Source: Pseudomonas mandelii (GTDB lineage Bacteria; Pseudomonadota; Gammaproteobacteria; Pseudomonadales; Pseudomonadaceae). Taken from it: a stretch of 64,000 nucleotides of DNA. The notes below the pieces were generated by a model. That model saw only the letters and a list, made by a program, of their open reading frames with translations, made no database searches and was not told where the DNA came from. The translations under genes were made by a program, and so were the position numbers. Positions 51,727 to 60,146 of this stretch are shown here, piece after piece. The stretch is taken from assembly GCF_006438925.1 (NCBI RefSeq), contig NZ_RCZA01000011.1, positions 188,343 through 252,342 of the forward strand, in the 5' to 3' direction. The first letter of the stretch is position 1. Each line of letters opens with the position of its first letter.

Positions 51727-53253
51727 TTAACGCAAGTTGATGGTGGTGTTCACACCGTCGTTGACGCTGTCGTCATCGAACCAGCGACTGGTGACAGTCT
51801 TGGTCTGAGTGTAGAACTGCACCACTTGCTTGCCATACGGACCGAGGTCGCCGAGTTTGGAACCGCGGGAACCGGTGAAGCTGAAGAACGGGACCGGCAC
51901 TGGAATCGGGATGTTGATGCCGACCTGGCCAACGTCGATTTCCGTCTGGAATTTACGCGCCGCCGCACCGCTTTGAGTGAACAGGCCAGTGCCGTTACCG
52001 AACGGGTTGGCGTTGACCAGGGCGATGGCCTCGTCGAGGGTATCGACTTCCAGCACCACCAATACCGGACCGAAGATTTCCTGGGTGTAGATCTGCATCT
52101 CGGGTTTCACGCCGGAGAACAGGGTCGGGCCGACAAAGTTGCCTTTTTCGAAACCAGGAACGGTAACGTCGCGACCATCCAGCTCAAGCTTGGCGCCTTC
52201 CTTGATGCCGCTCTCGATCAGATCCAGAATCCGCGCCTTGGCCTTTTTGGAAATCACCGGACCAACATCAGTGCCCGGCTCGCTGCCGGCATTCACTTTG
52301 AGTTTCTGCGCCAGTGCCTTCAAGTCAGGCAACCATTGTTTGGCTGCGCCCACCAGCACCACCACGGAAGTGGCCATGCAACGTTGCCCGGCCGCACCGA
52401 AACCGGCGCCGACCAGTGCATTGAGCGCTTGTTCGCGGTTGGCATCCGGCAGCACAACGGCGTGGTTCTTCGCGCCCATCATCGACTGCACGCGTTTGCC
52501 ATGTTTGCCGGCCAGGTCGTAGACGTGAGTGCCGACGGCAGTCGAACCGACGAAGGAAACAGCTTTGATGTCCTTGTGGGTGCAGAGTGCATCCACCACG
52601 TCTTTACCGCCATGAACGACGTTGAGTACGCCGGCCGGTACGCCAGCCTCGATCGCCAGTTCCACCAGCAGCATGGTCGACATCGGGTCCTGTTCGGACG
52701 GTTTGAGCACGAAGGTGTTGCCGCAGGCAATGGCCATCGGGAACATCCACAGCGGAATCATCGCCGGGAAGTTGAACGGGGTGATGCCGGCGCAAACGCC
52801 GATTGGCTGGCGCAGGGTGTAGGTATCGACGCCGCCGGCAACGTTCTCGGCGAACTCGCCCATTTGCAGGCTGCCGATGGAGCAGGCGTGCTCGACCACT
52901 TCCAGGCCGCGAAAGATATCGCCTTCAGCGTCGGCGATGGTTTTGCCTTGCTCGTTGCTCAGCACCACGGCGATACGCTTGGAGTGTTCGCGAATCAACG
53001 CCTGGAGCTTGAGCATGATGCGCATCCGCGCGCCGATCGGCGTCAGCTTCCAGGTCTGGAAGGCGCGATGGGCGGCACTGATGGCGGCGTCCACTTCCTG
53101 CGCGGTCGCGAACGGCACTTTCGCCAGCACTTGCTGGGTCGCCGGGTTGACGATGTCGTGCCACTCGGTGGTTTGGGACTCGACCCACTCGCCGTCGATC
53201 AACAGCTTTACCGTTTGGACAGTGGTTTCGTTTGGCGTGAGCGATGCGTTCAT
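51727..53253 (-). CDS. mmsA: CoA-acylating methylmalonate-semialdehyde dehydrogenase
   Basis: The protein has 508 residues of the aldehyde dehydrogenase superfamily. KLLIDGEWVES opens the protein, NFPAMIPLWMFPMAIACGNTFVLKPSEQDP forms part of the cofactor site, VSFVGSTAVG follows, and the catalytic cysteine lies in GAAGQRCMA. The MmsA class uses CoA and lacks the general-base glutamate of most ALDHs. It turns methylmalonate semialdehyde into propionyl-CoA (and malonate semialdehyde into acetyl-CoA) in valine and inositol breakdown. The leader carries two overlapping Crc-type motifs. The LysR gene across the divergent gap is the likely regulator. Confidence 0.95.
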   Translation of the reverse strand: MNASLTPNETTVQTVKLLIDGEWVESQTTEWHDIVNPATQQVLAKVPFATAQEVDAAISAAHRAFQTWKLTPIGARMRIMLKLQALIREHSKRIAVVLSNEQGKTIADAEGDIFRGLEVVEHACSIGSLQMGEFAENVAGGVDTYTLRQPIGVCAGITPFNFPAMIPLWMFPMAIACGNTFVLKPSEQDPMSTMLLVELAIEAGVPAGVLNVVHGGKDVVDALCTHKDIKAVSFVGSTAVGTHVYDLAGKHGKRVQSMMGAKNHAVVLPDANREQALNALVGAGFGAAGQRCMATSVVVLVGAAKQWLPDLKALAQKLKVNAGSEPGTDVGPVISKKAKARILDLIESGIKEGAKLELDGRDVTVPGFEKGNFVGPTLFSGVKPEMQIYTQEIFGPVLVVLEVDTLDEAIALVNANPFGNGTGLFTQSGAAARKFQTEIDVGQVGINIPIPVPVPFFSFTGSRGSKLGDLGPYGKQVVQFYTQTKTVTSRWFDDDSVNDGVNTTINLR

Positions 53254-53270
53254 GTTGGGTCTCCGGGACG

Positions 53271-53281
53271 TTGTTCTTATT
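53271..53281 (-). promoter_or_regulatory. candidate double Hfq/Crc motif before mmsA
   Basis: The mRNA-sense AATAAGAACAA contains two overlapping exact AAnAAnAA matches, 18-28 bases before the mmsA start and next to the GGAG ribosome site (53261-53264). Confidence 0.6.
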
Positions 53282-53416
53282 TAGAGAGCTATCTAGGGAG
53301 CCAAGGCGAGAAAGTCGCCTTGAGATGAGGCGCGTGTTGCGAATTGGTTGTCGGACTGTTTTTGGAGTATAGATGTGCAAACTTCTAATAAGAACGCACA
53401 TAAAAGCCGGTCCATC

Positions 53417-54364
53417 ATGCAAAAAAACATCACGTCTCTAGGCTCGTTGAACTGGGATGACCTCAAGTTTTTCCTTGAAGTCGCCCGCACCCGCAAGGCC
53501 AGCACCGCAGCGAAGCGCCTTGCGGTCGACTACACCACCGTGTCGCGGCGCATCAGCTCGCTGGAAGCGGCGTTGGGCACGTTGCTGTTCGAGAAATCCC
53601 GGACCAGTGGTTTTGTCCTGACCACCGAAGGCCAGCGGTTGCTGGGTTATGCCGAGTCGATTGAAAGCACGCTGCACATGGCCTGCGAGCAGGTTTCGGG
53701 GTCCGGGGTCGCGTTATCCGGGCATGTGCGCATGGGCTGCACCGAAGGCTTCGGCAGCTTTTTCATCACCCCGCAGCTGAGCCATTTCGTCGACGCCTAC
53801 CCGGCGATCTCCGTGGACATCCTGCCACTGCCGCACTTCATCAGCCTGTCCAAACGCGAGGCGGACATCGTCATCGCCCTGGAGCGCCCGGAGCATGGTC
53901 CGTACGTCTGCTGCAAACTCTGCGACTACAAATTACAGCTCTACGCGACTCAGGATTATCTCGACAAGCATCCACCCATCCGCCGCCCGGCAGACCTGGG
54001 AAAACATTCATTCATCAGTTACGTCGACGATCTGGCGTTCAGCTCGGAGCTGTTGTACCTGGCAAATGTGTTGCCCGGCGCCAGTGCCAATCTGCGCAGC
54101 ACCAGTGTGATTGCGCAGTTCGTTGCCGCGCAGCAAGGTCGGTCGCTGGCGATTCTGCCGTGCTTTCTGGCGGCCCAGGACCCGCGGTTGCTGCCGGTGT
54201 TACCGGAAGAGATCAACATCACACGACAGTTCTGGATGTACTGCCGCGAAGACCTGCGCAAGCTCAAGCGGATCACCCTGTTGTGGGATTACATCCGTTC
54301 GGTCACAGAGCAGAATCAGAGTCTGTTGATGGGCGAAAGTCGGGAGATGCTGTTCGCCGATTAG
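53417..54364 (+). CDS. LysR-family transcriptional regulator beside mmsAB
   Basis: The protein has 315 residues. HTH at about 10-70 (LNWDDLKFFLEVARTRKASTAAKRLAVDYTTVSRRISSLEAALG); the effector domain follows (SGHVRMGCTEGFGSFFITPQLSHF). ATG 53417 was chosen; an in-frame start 23 codons earlier adds residues not expected in LysR proteins. It is divergent from mmsA across 163 bases and is the probable regulator of mmsAB, whereas P. aeruginosa uses an AraC-type MmsR. Its stop codon overlaps the recD stop by 4 bases on the opposite strand. Confidence 0.88.
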   Translation: MQKNITSLGSLNWDDLKFFLEVARTRKASTAAKRLAVDYTTVSRRISSLEAALGTLLFEKSRTSGFVLTTEGQRLLGYAESIESTLHMACEQVSGSGVALSGHVRMGCTEGFGSFFITPQLSHFVDAYPAISVDILPLPHFISLSKREADIVIALERPEHGPYVCCKLCDYKLQLYATQDYLDKHPPIRRPADLGKHSFISYVDDLAFSSELLYLANVLPGASANLRSTSVIAQFVAAQQGRSLAILPCFLAAQDPRLLPVLPEEINITRQFWMYCREDLRKLKRITLLWDYIRSVTEQNQSLLMGESREMLFAD

Positions 54365-56463
54365 TCGGCGCTCACCTCATCCAACTCCAGCATCAACCCG
54401 CTCAAGCGCTTGACCTTGCGCCGCACCGCCTCTTCGAATACGCCGGAGCGAGGTTCGATCAGGGTGAACCAGTTTTTCCCCCGGGTTATTCCGGTATAGA
54501 TCAACTCCTTGGTGAGTACAGGGTTCAGGACATCCGGCAGAATCAACGCCGTATGGGCAAATTCCGAGCCCTGGGATTTGTGCACTGTCATCGCGTACAC
54601 GGTTTCGACATCGTTGAGCCGGCTTGGCAGAACAAACCGTACGCCGCCCTGACCATCATTACGCGGGAACGCCACACGCAACACCTGCTTCCCTGCCTCC
54701 GGCCCAACACGTTCCGGTAGCTTGAGGGCAATGCCGATGTCGCCGTTCATCAAACCCAAACCATAGTCGTTGCGAGTCATCAGCACCGGCCGACCTTCGT
54801 ACCACTGCTGGTCGCTGTCGATCAGCCGAGCCTTGAGCAGCGCGGCGGTCACGCGTTGATTCAACCCCTCCACGCCCCACGGCCCTTTGCGTACGGCGCA
54901 CAACAACTGGAAGGTGTCGAAGGCTTGCAGCACCTGGCGCGCCCAATCGGTCCAGCAGGGATCATCAAGCGTGCTGTCGAGCGGTGGCCGCAGGCTGCGC
55001 AAGAGACTCAGGTAATGGCGATAACCCTGCGGACCATCGCCATGCCCCTCAAGCAGCAAGCGTTCCAGCGCCCGGTCCTGTTCTCCCTTGAGGGGCAGGG
55101 AAAAGACGTCGTCATGGCTTCGCGCTGCCAACAACTTGCGGGCTTCCTCGGGTTGCTGCTGGTTGACCCAACGAGCCAGTTGGCCGATGCCGCTGCCCTC
55201 GCCGAACCGACGTGAATGACGCAGCATCACAACTTGCTGGGCCAGGGGATGAGCGCCTTGGGTGTCTTCCTGCAAACCGCTGGCATCCAGGCTTTCACCA
55301 CTGACCGCTTGCAGCCACAGGCGAGTCTGTGGGCTGTACCAACCGGCCTCGGCGTCGCGGCACAGGTCGCCCAGCACGGCGCCGGCCTCCACCGATGCCA
55401 GTTGGTCCTTGTCACCGAGCAGCACCAGACGGGCATGGGCCGGCAATGCATCGAGCAGGTTGGCCATCATTTCCAGATCGATCATCGAGGCTTCGTCCAC
55501 CACCAACACATCCAGCGGTAAGCGATTACCGGCGTGGTGACGGAAGTGTCGAGTACCGGGACGACTGCCGAGCAGACGGTGCACGGTGGTGACGTCTGAC
55601 GGGATCTTCACACGCACGGTTTCATCGACTTCCAGAGTCCTGACCTGCTGACTGATGGACTCCGTCAGGCGGGCTGCAGCCTTGCCGGTGGGTGCAGCAA
55701 GACGAATTCGCAGCGGCTTGCCCGCCTCCACTGCCGGCGCCTGGAGCAACGCCAACAAACGCACGACCGTCGTCGTCTTGCCGGTCCCCGGGCCACCGGT
55801 AACGATGCTGAATGCACTGCGGGTTGCGAGGGCGCAGGCGAGTTTCTGCCAGTCAATCACTTCGCCGGGCCGAGCTGGGCCGAACAAACGGGTGAGGCGC
55901 TGGGACAAATCATCCGGCGTGGATTCGTGTTCGACCAGGCGTTGACGCAGCGAGGTGTCGATACGCCGTTCGTAAGCCCAGTAGCGACGCAAGTACAGGC
56001 GTTTGCCCGATAACACCAATGGCCGATGCTGCGCCGCCTCGCGGCCATCGACCGCCAATGCGACCAGACTACTAGAGGCCAGGACCTTGCACCAATGGGC
56101 ACCGTCCAGCGCCTCAAGCAATTGCGACGGCAACAACATCGCACCACTCTGCACATCACCTTCCGGTGGCAGCGACAGGGCGAAGTCCGGCTCCTTGAGC
56201 GTCTCGAACACATCCAGGCACACATGACCGTGGCCCAGTTGATGACTGGCCAACGCAGCGGCCAGCAGCACCAGTGGATCATCGCCGGGAGCGAGCTCAT
56301 GAAGAAAAGCGACGAAGGCTTTGTCCAGCGCTCGCAGCCAGCCGCGCTCAACCCAGCGCGTCAGCAACAAGAGCAAGTCATCGGCGCGACTCAATGGCGC
56401 CAGATCCGCCAGGCTTTCGGCTGTCAACGAAGTGGGCAGCAAATCAGCGAAGGTGCGACTCAT
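54361..56463 (-). CDS. recD: exodeoxyribonuclease V alpha subunit RecD
   Basis: The protein has 700 residues, longer than E. coli RecD (608). An N-terminal RecC-contact domain at about 1-190 is followed by SF1B helicase domains with Walker A TGGPGTGKTT (Lys229), DVLVVDEASMIDLEMM (Walker B), LVLLGDKDQLASVEAGAVLGDL, and YAMTVHKSQGSEF near the C-terminus. RecD is the 5'-3' motor of RecBCD, which resects double-strand breaks up to Chi. It is the last gene of recC-recB-recD; its ATG overlaps the recB stop. It ends against the convergent LysR gene. Confidence 0.96.
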   Translation of the reverse strand: MSRTFADLLPTSLTAESLADLAPLSRADDLLLLLTRWVERGWLRALDKAFVAFLHELAPGDDPLVLLAAALASHQLGHGHVCLDVFETLKEPDFALSLPPEGDVQSGAMLLPSQLLEALDGAHWCKVLASSSLVALAVDGREAAQHRPLVLSGKRLYLRRYWAYERRIDTSLRQRLVEHESTPDDLSQRLTRLFGPARPGEVIDWQKLACALATRSAFSIVTGGPGTGKTTTVVRLLALLQAPAVEAGKPLRIRLAAPTGKAAARLTESISQQVRTLEVDETVRVKIPSDVTTVHRLLGSRPGTRHFRHHAGNRLPLDVLVVDEASMIDLEMMANLLDALPAHARLVLLGDKDQLASVEAGAVLGDLCRDAEAGWYSPQTRLWLQAVSGESLDASGLQEDTQGAHPLAQQVVMLRHSRRFGEGSGIGQLARWVNQQQPEEARKLLAARSHDDVFSLPLKGEQDRALERLLLEGHGDGPQGYRHYLSLLRSLRPPLDSTLDDPCWTDWARQVLQAFDTFQLLCAVRKGPWGVEGLNQRVTAALLKARLIDSDQQWYEGRPVLMTRNDYGLGLMNGDIGIALKLPERVGPEAGKQVLRVAFPRNDGQGGVRFVLPSRLNDVETVYAMTVHKSQGSEFAHTALILPDVLNPVLTKELIYTGITRGKNWFTLIEPRSGVFEEAVRRKVKRLSGLMLELDEVSAD

Positions 56464-59400
56464 AGCAAAACTCCCTGTTCCCAGGCGGGTTCGGCCTTGG
56501 GTTCTGGCTTGACCTGGAACAGCCGGTCCAGACGTTCGATCAGCTCTCTTGGAGGACGGGCGAAATACACGCCCTGGCTGGAAGCGCGTGTACCGCGCAG
56601 GAACAGGTACAGCGCACCACCGACATGCCGATCGTAATCGTAATCGGCAAGTCGCGCCTTGAGCTGGCGATGCAGGGCCAACAGGTACAGCACATATTGC
56701 AGGTCGTAACGGTTGTCGAGAATCGACTGCTCCATGGCCTGCTCGGTATAGGCCGCGTCATCGACGCCCAGCCAGTTGGATTTGTAGTCGGCGACGTAGT
56801 AGCGGCCGTCGTGCTCGAACGTCAGGTCGATGAAGCCCTTGAACATGCCATTGAGCAACACCGGCTCGGCAGCCACCCGGGCCACGCCGTTGTGGGTGTA
56901 TTGACGCACCAGTTCATCGAGTTTGAGCACATCGACCTTATGACTGGCGAACCAGAATTCCATCTCGACCCGGTACTGGGTCAATCGCTCGAATACCACG
57001 GGGGCCTGCCCGCCGCCGATATGCAACGGGGACGCGAGCAGGTGCTGCAGCCAGTCGCTCAGGGCGGTTATCCAGCCCTCCCAGCCACGTCGGTTGCAAC
57101 GACGGGCAATGGCGTCTTCCAGCGCTTGCGGTGTGGCGGCAAAACCTTCGTCACCGGCCCATTCGAGCAAACCATGGAGAAAGGTGCCGGGGTTCGGCCC
57201 ACGAGGGAATCGATGGATATCAGCACCACCGGCCACCACTTCTCGTGGTGCTTGCGGATCGAGGCGTTCGTCGTCGAAGAGCTTTTGCGCTTGCGGGCTT
57301 TCCGGCGCTTCATCAGTGCCCACGCTCATGCTGTCGCCAATGCGCAGGGCACTGTAGGAAGCAATCCACCAGTTTTCGCTGGCCTTGCGCTTGGGTATCA
57401 GCGGAGCAAGCAACGTCGCATCGTTGCGCGGCGGATGGTAGTGCTCGACGGTCGCTTCAGGCATTTCACCGTAGCTCAGCGCTGCACAATCCTGCTGCAG
57501 GTCTTCCAGCCAACGCTTCAAGCCTGCCGACTCGGCCAATGGCGCTCCGCCGCCCATCAGATAGCCCAATGCTGACAGGTGCAGCATCGAGCTGTTGTTA
57601 TTGCCGCGCTTGAGATCCGTCACTCCGAGCCAGCAGGCGTGTTGCGCCCGGGTCAGGGCTACGTAAAGCAAGCGCAGATCCTCGGCAAGACGCTCATCAT
57701 CCGCCTGAACAATCAACTCGGCTGTCGGTTTCAAGGTCACTTGGGCCTTGCCCGTGGCGTCGTGGTAATGCAGCGGCAGACGGCTGCCATCCACCGGCTT
57801 CGCCGAGCAAATGAACGGCAGGAACACCAAGGGATACTCAAGCCCCTTGGACTTGTGAATGGTCACGACTTTGACCAGTTGTTCGTCGCTCTCCAGACGC
57901 AGGATCTGCTCTTCGCCGGCCTGACCGGACAGCGCCAGATGCTCGGACAAATGACGGATCAGCGCTTGCTCACCATCGAGCTCGGCGGCCGCTTGTTGCA
58001 GCAATTCGGACAAGTGCAGCAAATTGGTCAGCACCCGCTCGCCGTCACTGCGCATGATCAATGTCTGAGGCAGCTGGAAGTCATGCAGCAATCGCCGCAG
58101 CATTGGCAAGACGCCCTGCTTGCGCCAGAGCTCGCGATAATGGCGGAACTGCATGACCCGCGCTTCCCATGCCAGTTCGTCCTGATTCAGCCGCTCCAGT
58201 TCAGCCAGCGACAGGTTCAGCGTGATGCAGGCCAACGCGGCCCGCAGCGGGCGCTCGACATCCGGCTCGGCACAGGCCTTGAGCCAGGTCAGTACGTCGC
58301 GGGCTTCCTGGGCAGCGAACACTGAATCCTTGTCCGACAGATAGACGCTGCGCACGCCACGAGCGGAGAGTTCGCCGCGCACAGCCTGGGCCTCTTTACC
58401 GTCGCGGACCAGGATCGCGATATCCGCTGGCAGCAGACCTCTGAAGTCCTTGCCGTCCTGTATGAAACCCGCGCGACCTTGTTGCCCGCCGTTGAGCAAA
58501 GCGGTGATTTCACTGGCGCAGGCGGCGGCGAGTTGTTGTCGGTACGTCGCGCCGGACAGCGGCTGATCGGCGGACAGGTGCCAGATGTTCAGGGCAGGCA
58601 CGACCTGGTCATCAACGTGCAGAACTTCTTTGCGTCCCTGGGACTCGACGGGCAGGAACGGTACCGGGTTCTCACCGTTCTTTTCACGAAACAGGAAGGC
58701 GCCCCGCCCGGTCTCGCGAGACTCGGCACGCTCGAACACATGGTTCACAGCTCTGACCATGCCATGACTTGAACGGAAATTGGTGCCTAGGGTATGCAGC
58801 CGGCCAGCGGTGGCCTGGCGAGCGCGCAGGTAGGTGTAGATGTCGGCACCGCGGAATGCGTAGATCGCTTGCTTGGGGTCGCCGATCAGAAACAGACCGC
58901 ATTCGGGATTGTTGTCTTCGATGCGATAGATGCTCTCGAAGATCCGGTACTGCACCGGGTCGGTGTCCTGGAACTCATCGATCAGCGCCACCGGGAACTG
59001 CTCGCGAATCAGGGTCGCCAGCCGCTCACCGCCATCGGACTGCAACGCTGCATCGAGGCGCAGCAGCATGTCATCGAAGCCCATCTCCGCACGGCGACGC
59101 TTTTCTTCCTCGAACCGTGTACCGACCCACTGGGCGGCGTGTTGCAGCACGGCGGCATCAGGTGTCGGCAATCCATCGAGACTGGCCTTGAGGCCGGGCA
59201 TGGCGTCCAGCCCGGGATGACTGGGTACTTCGCCCTTCCAGGCTTCGGCCATACCCTCGGGAGTCAGGCGCGAGAATCCGGTGCCGATATCCAGTTGCTC
59301 AAGGGATTCGTCTTCGGCCCAGGCCCTGATCTTTTCAAACCAGGGTTCGAAATAGCGCGCCTGCATTTTTCGACCATCGACACTTTTGCTCGCAACCCCC

Positions 59401-60146
59401 TGGTGACAGACGGCAAGCAATTCGTCTGCCCACTGGCGCCAGGGCATCTTGAGTTCGAGCAAGGCTGCCCGTCGCTCTTGCAGACACTCCGTGATCAGCT
59501 CGGCAGGCTCTTTACCTTCAACACTGTCTCGCTCACTGGCGAACAAACCACGTACTCGCGGCAGCAATGCCGCCGGACCACCCCAATTCCCCCGCACCCA
59601 GCTCAGCGCATCACCTTGCATCGGGTAGCAAAACAGGCGCCAGTAATCGCGCAGGACTTCGCCCAGCAAATCGCTGTGATCGGTTTCCAGGGTTTGTGTA
59701 AACAGGCTGCCACTGTCGAACGCATGTTCGCGCAACATGCGCTGGCACCAACTGTGGATAGTCGAAACTGCAGCCTCGTCCATCCACTGCGCGGCGATGT
59801 CCAGGCGGTTCGCGCAGCCGGACCATTGCTCGGGTAGATATTCGTTACGAAGTTCCGCGATAAGGCTATCGGGCGCCGGTGTTTCATCACGGAAAAACCG
59901 TGCAGCTTCAGCAAGACGCGTGCGGATACGTTCGCGCAATTCTTTGGTCGCGGCATCGGTGAACGTCACAACGAGGATTTGCGGCGGCAACAGTTCACGT
60001 CCGAAGCCGCTCGACTCTGCGCCGTGGCCAAGGACCAGGCGCAGATAAAGCGCGGAAATGGTGAAGGTCTTGCCGGTCCCGGCGCTCGCTTCGATCAGTT
60101 GGCTGCCGCGCAGGGGAAATGCCAAGGCCAGCGGTTTTGTGGTCAT
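56460..60146 (-). CDS. recB: exodeoxyribonuclease V beta subunit RecB
   Basis: The protein has 1228 residues. The UvrD-like SF1A helicase occupies about 1-880, with Walker A IEASAGTGKTFT (Lys26), ALIDEFQDTDPVQYRIFESIY, IGDPKQAIYAFRGAD and VVTIHKSKGLEYPLVFLPF. The C-terminal RecB nuclease carries the catalytic Asp1120-x-Lys1122 in YYVADYKSNWLG, with an upstream Asp in GFIDLTFEHDG. It supplies the 3'-5' motor and the single nuclease site of RecBCD. ATG 60146 overlaps the recC stop; an earlier in-frame codon lies inside recC and was rejected. Its stop overlaps recD. Confidence 0.96.
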   Translation of the reverse strand: MTTKPLALAFPLRGSQLIEASAGTGKTFTISALYLRLVLGHGAESSGFGRELLPPQILVVTFTDAATKELRERIRTRLAEAARFFRDETPAPDSLIAELRNEYLPEQWSGCANRLDIAAQWMDEAAVSTIHSWCQRMLREHAFDSGSLFTQTLETDHSDLLGEVLRDYWRLFCYPMQGDALSWVRGNWGGPAALLPRVRGLFASERDSVEGKEPAELITECLQERRAALLELKMPWRQWADELLAVCHQGVASKSVDGRKMQARYFEPWFEKIRAWAEDESLEQLDIGTGFSRLTPEGMAEAWKGEVPSHPGLDAMPGLKASLDGLPTPDAAVLQHAAQWVGTRFEEEKRRRAEMGFDDMLLRLDAALQSDGGERLATLIREQFPVALIDEFQDTDPVQYRIFESIYRIEDNNPECGLFLIGDPKQAIYAFRGADIYTYLRARQATAGRLHTLGTNFRSSHGMVRAVNHVFERAESRETGRGAFLFREKNGENPVPFLPVESQGRKEVLHVDDQVVPALNIWHLSADQPLSGATYRQQLAAACASEITALLNGGQQGRAGFIQDGKDFRGLLPADIAILVRDGKEAQAVRGELSARGVRSVYLSDKDSVFAAQEARDVLTWLKACAEPDVERPLRAALACITLNLSLAELERLNQDELAWEARVMQFRHYRELWRKQGVLPMLRRLLHDFQLPQTLIMRSDGERVLTNLLHLSELLQQAAAELDGEQALIRHLSEHLALSGQAGEEQILRLESDEQLVKVVTIHKSKGLEYPLVFLPFICSAKPVDGSRLPLHYHDATGKAQVTLKPTAELIVQADDERLAEDLRLLYVALTRAQHACWLGVTDLKRGNNNSSMLHLSALGYLMGGGAPLAESAGLKRWLEDLQQDCAALSYGEMPEATVEHYHPPRNDATLLAPLIPKRKASENWWIASYSALRIGDSMSVGTDEAPESPQAQKLFDDERLDPQAPREVVAGGADIHRFPRGPNPGTFLHGLLEWAGDEGFAATPQALEDAIARRCNRRGWEGWITALSDWLQHLLASPLHIGGGQAPVVFERLTQYRVEMEFWFASHKVDVLKLDELVRQYTHNGVARVAAEPVLLNGMFKGFIDLTFEHDGRYYVADYKSNWLGVDDAAYTEQAMEQSILDNRYDLQYVLYLLALHRQLKARLADYDYDRHVGGALYLFLRGTRASSQGVYFARPPRELIERLDRLFQVKPEPKAEPAWEQGVLL

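Noticed and set aside
51580..53328. Plus-strand open frame of 582 codons opposite mmsA
   Set aside because: It is an antisense shadow of mmsA without protein family similarity.
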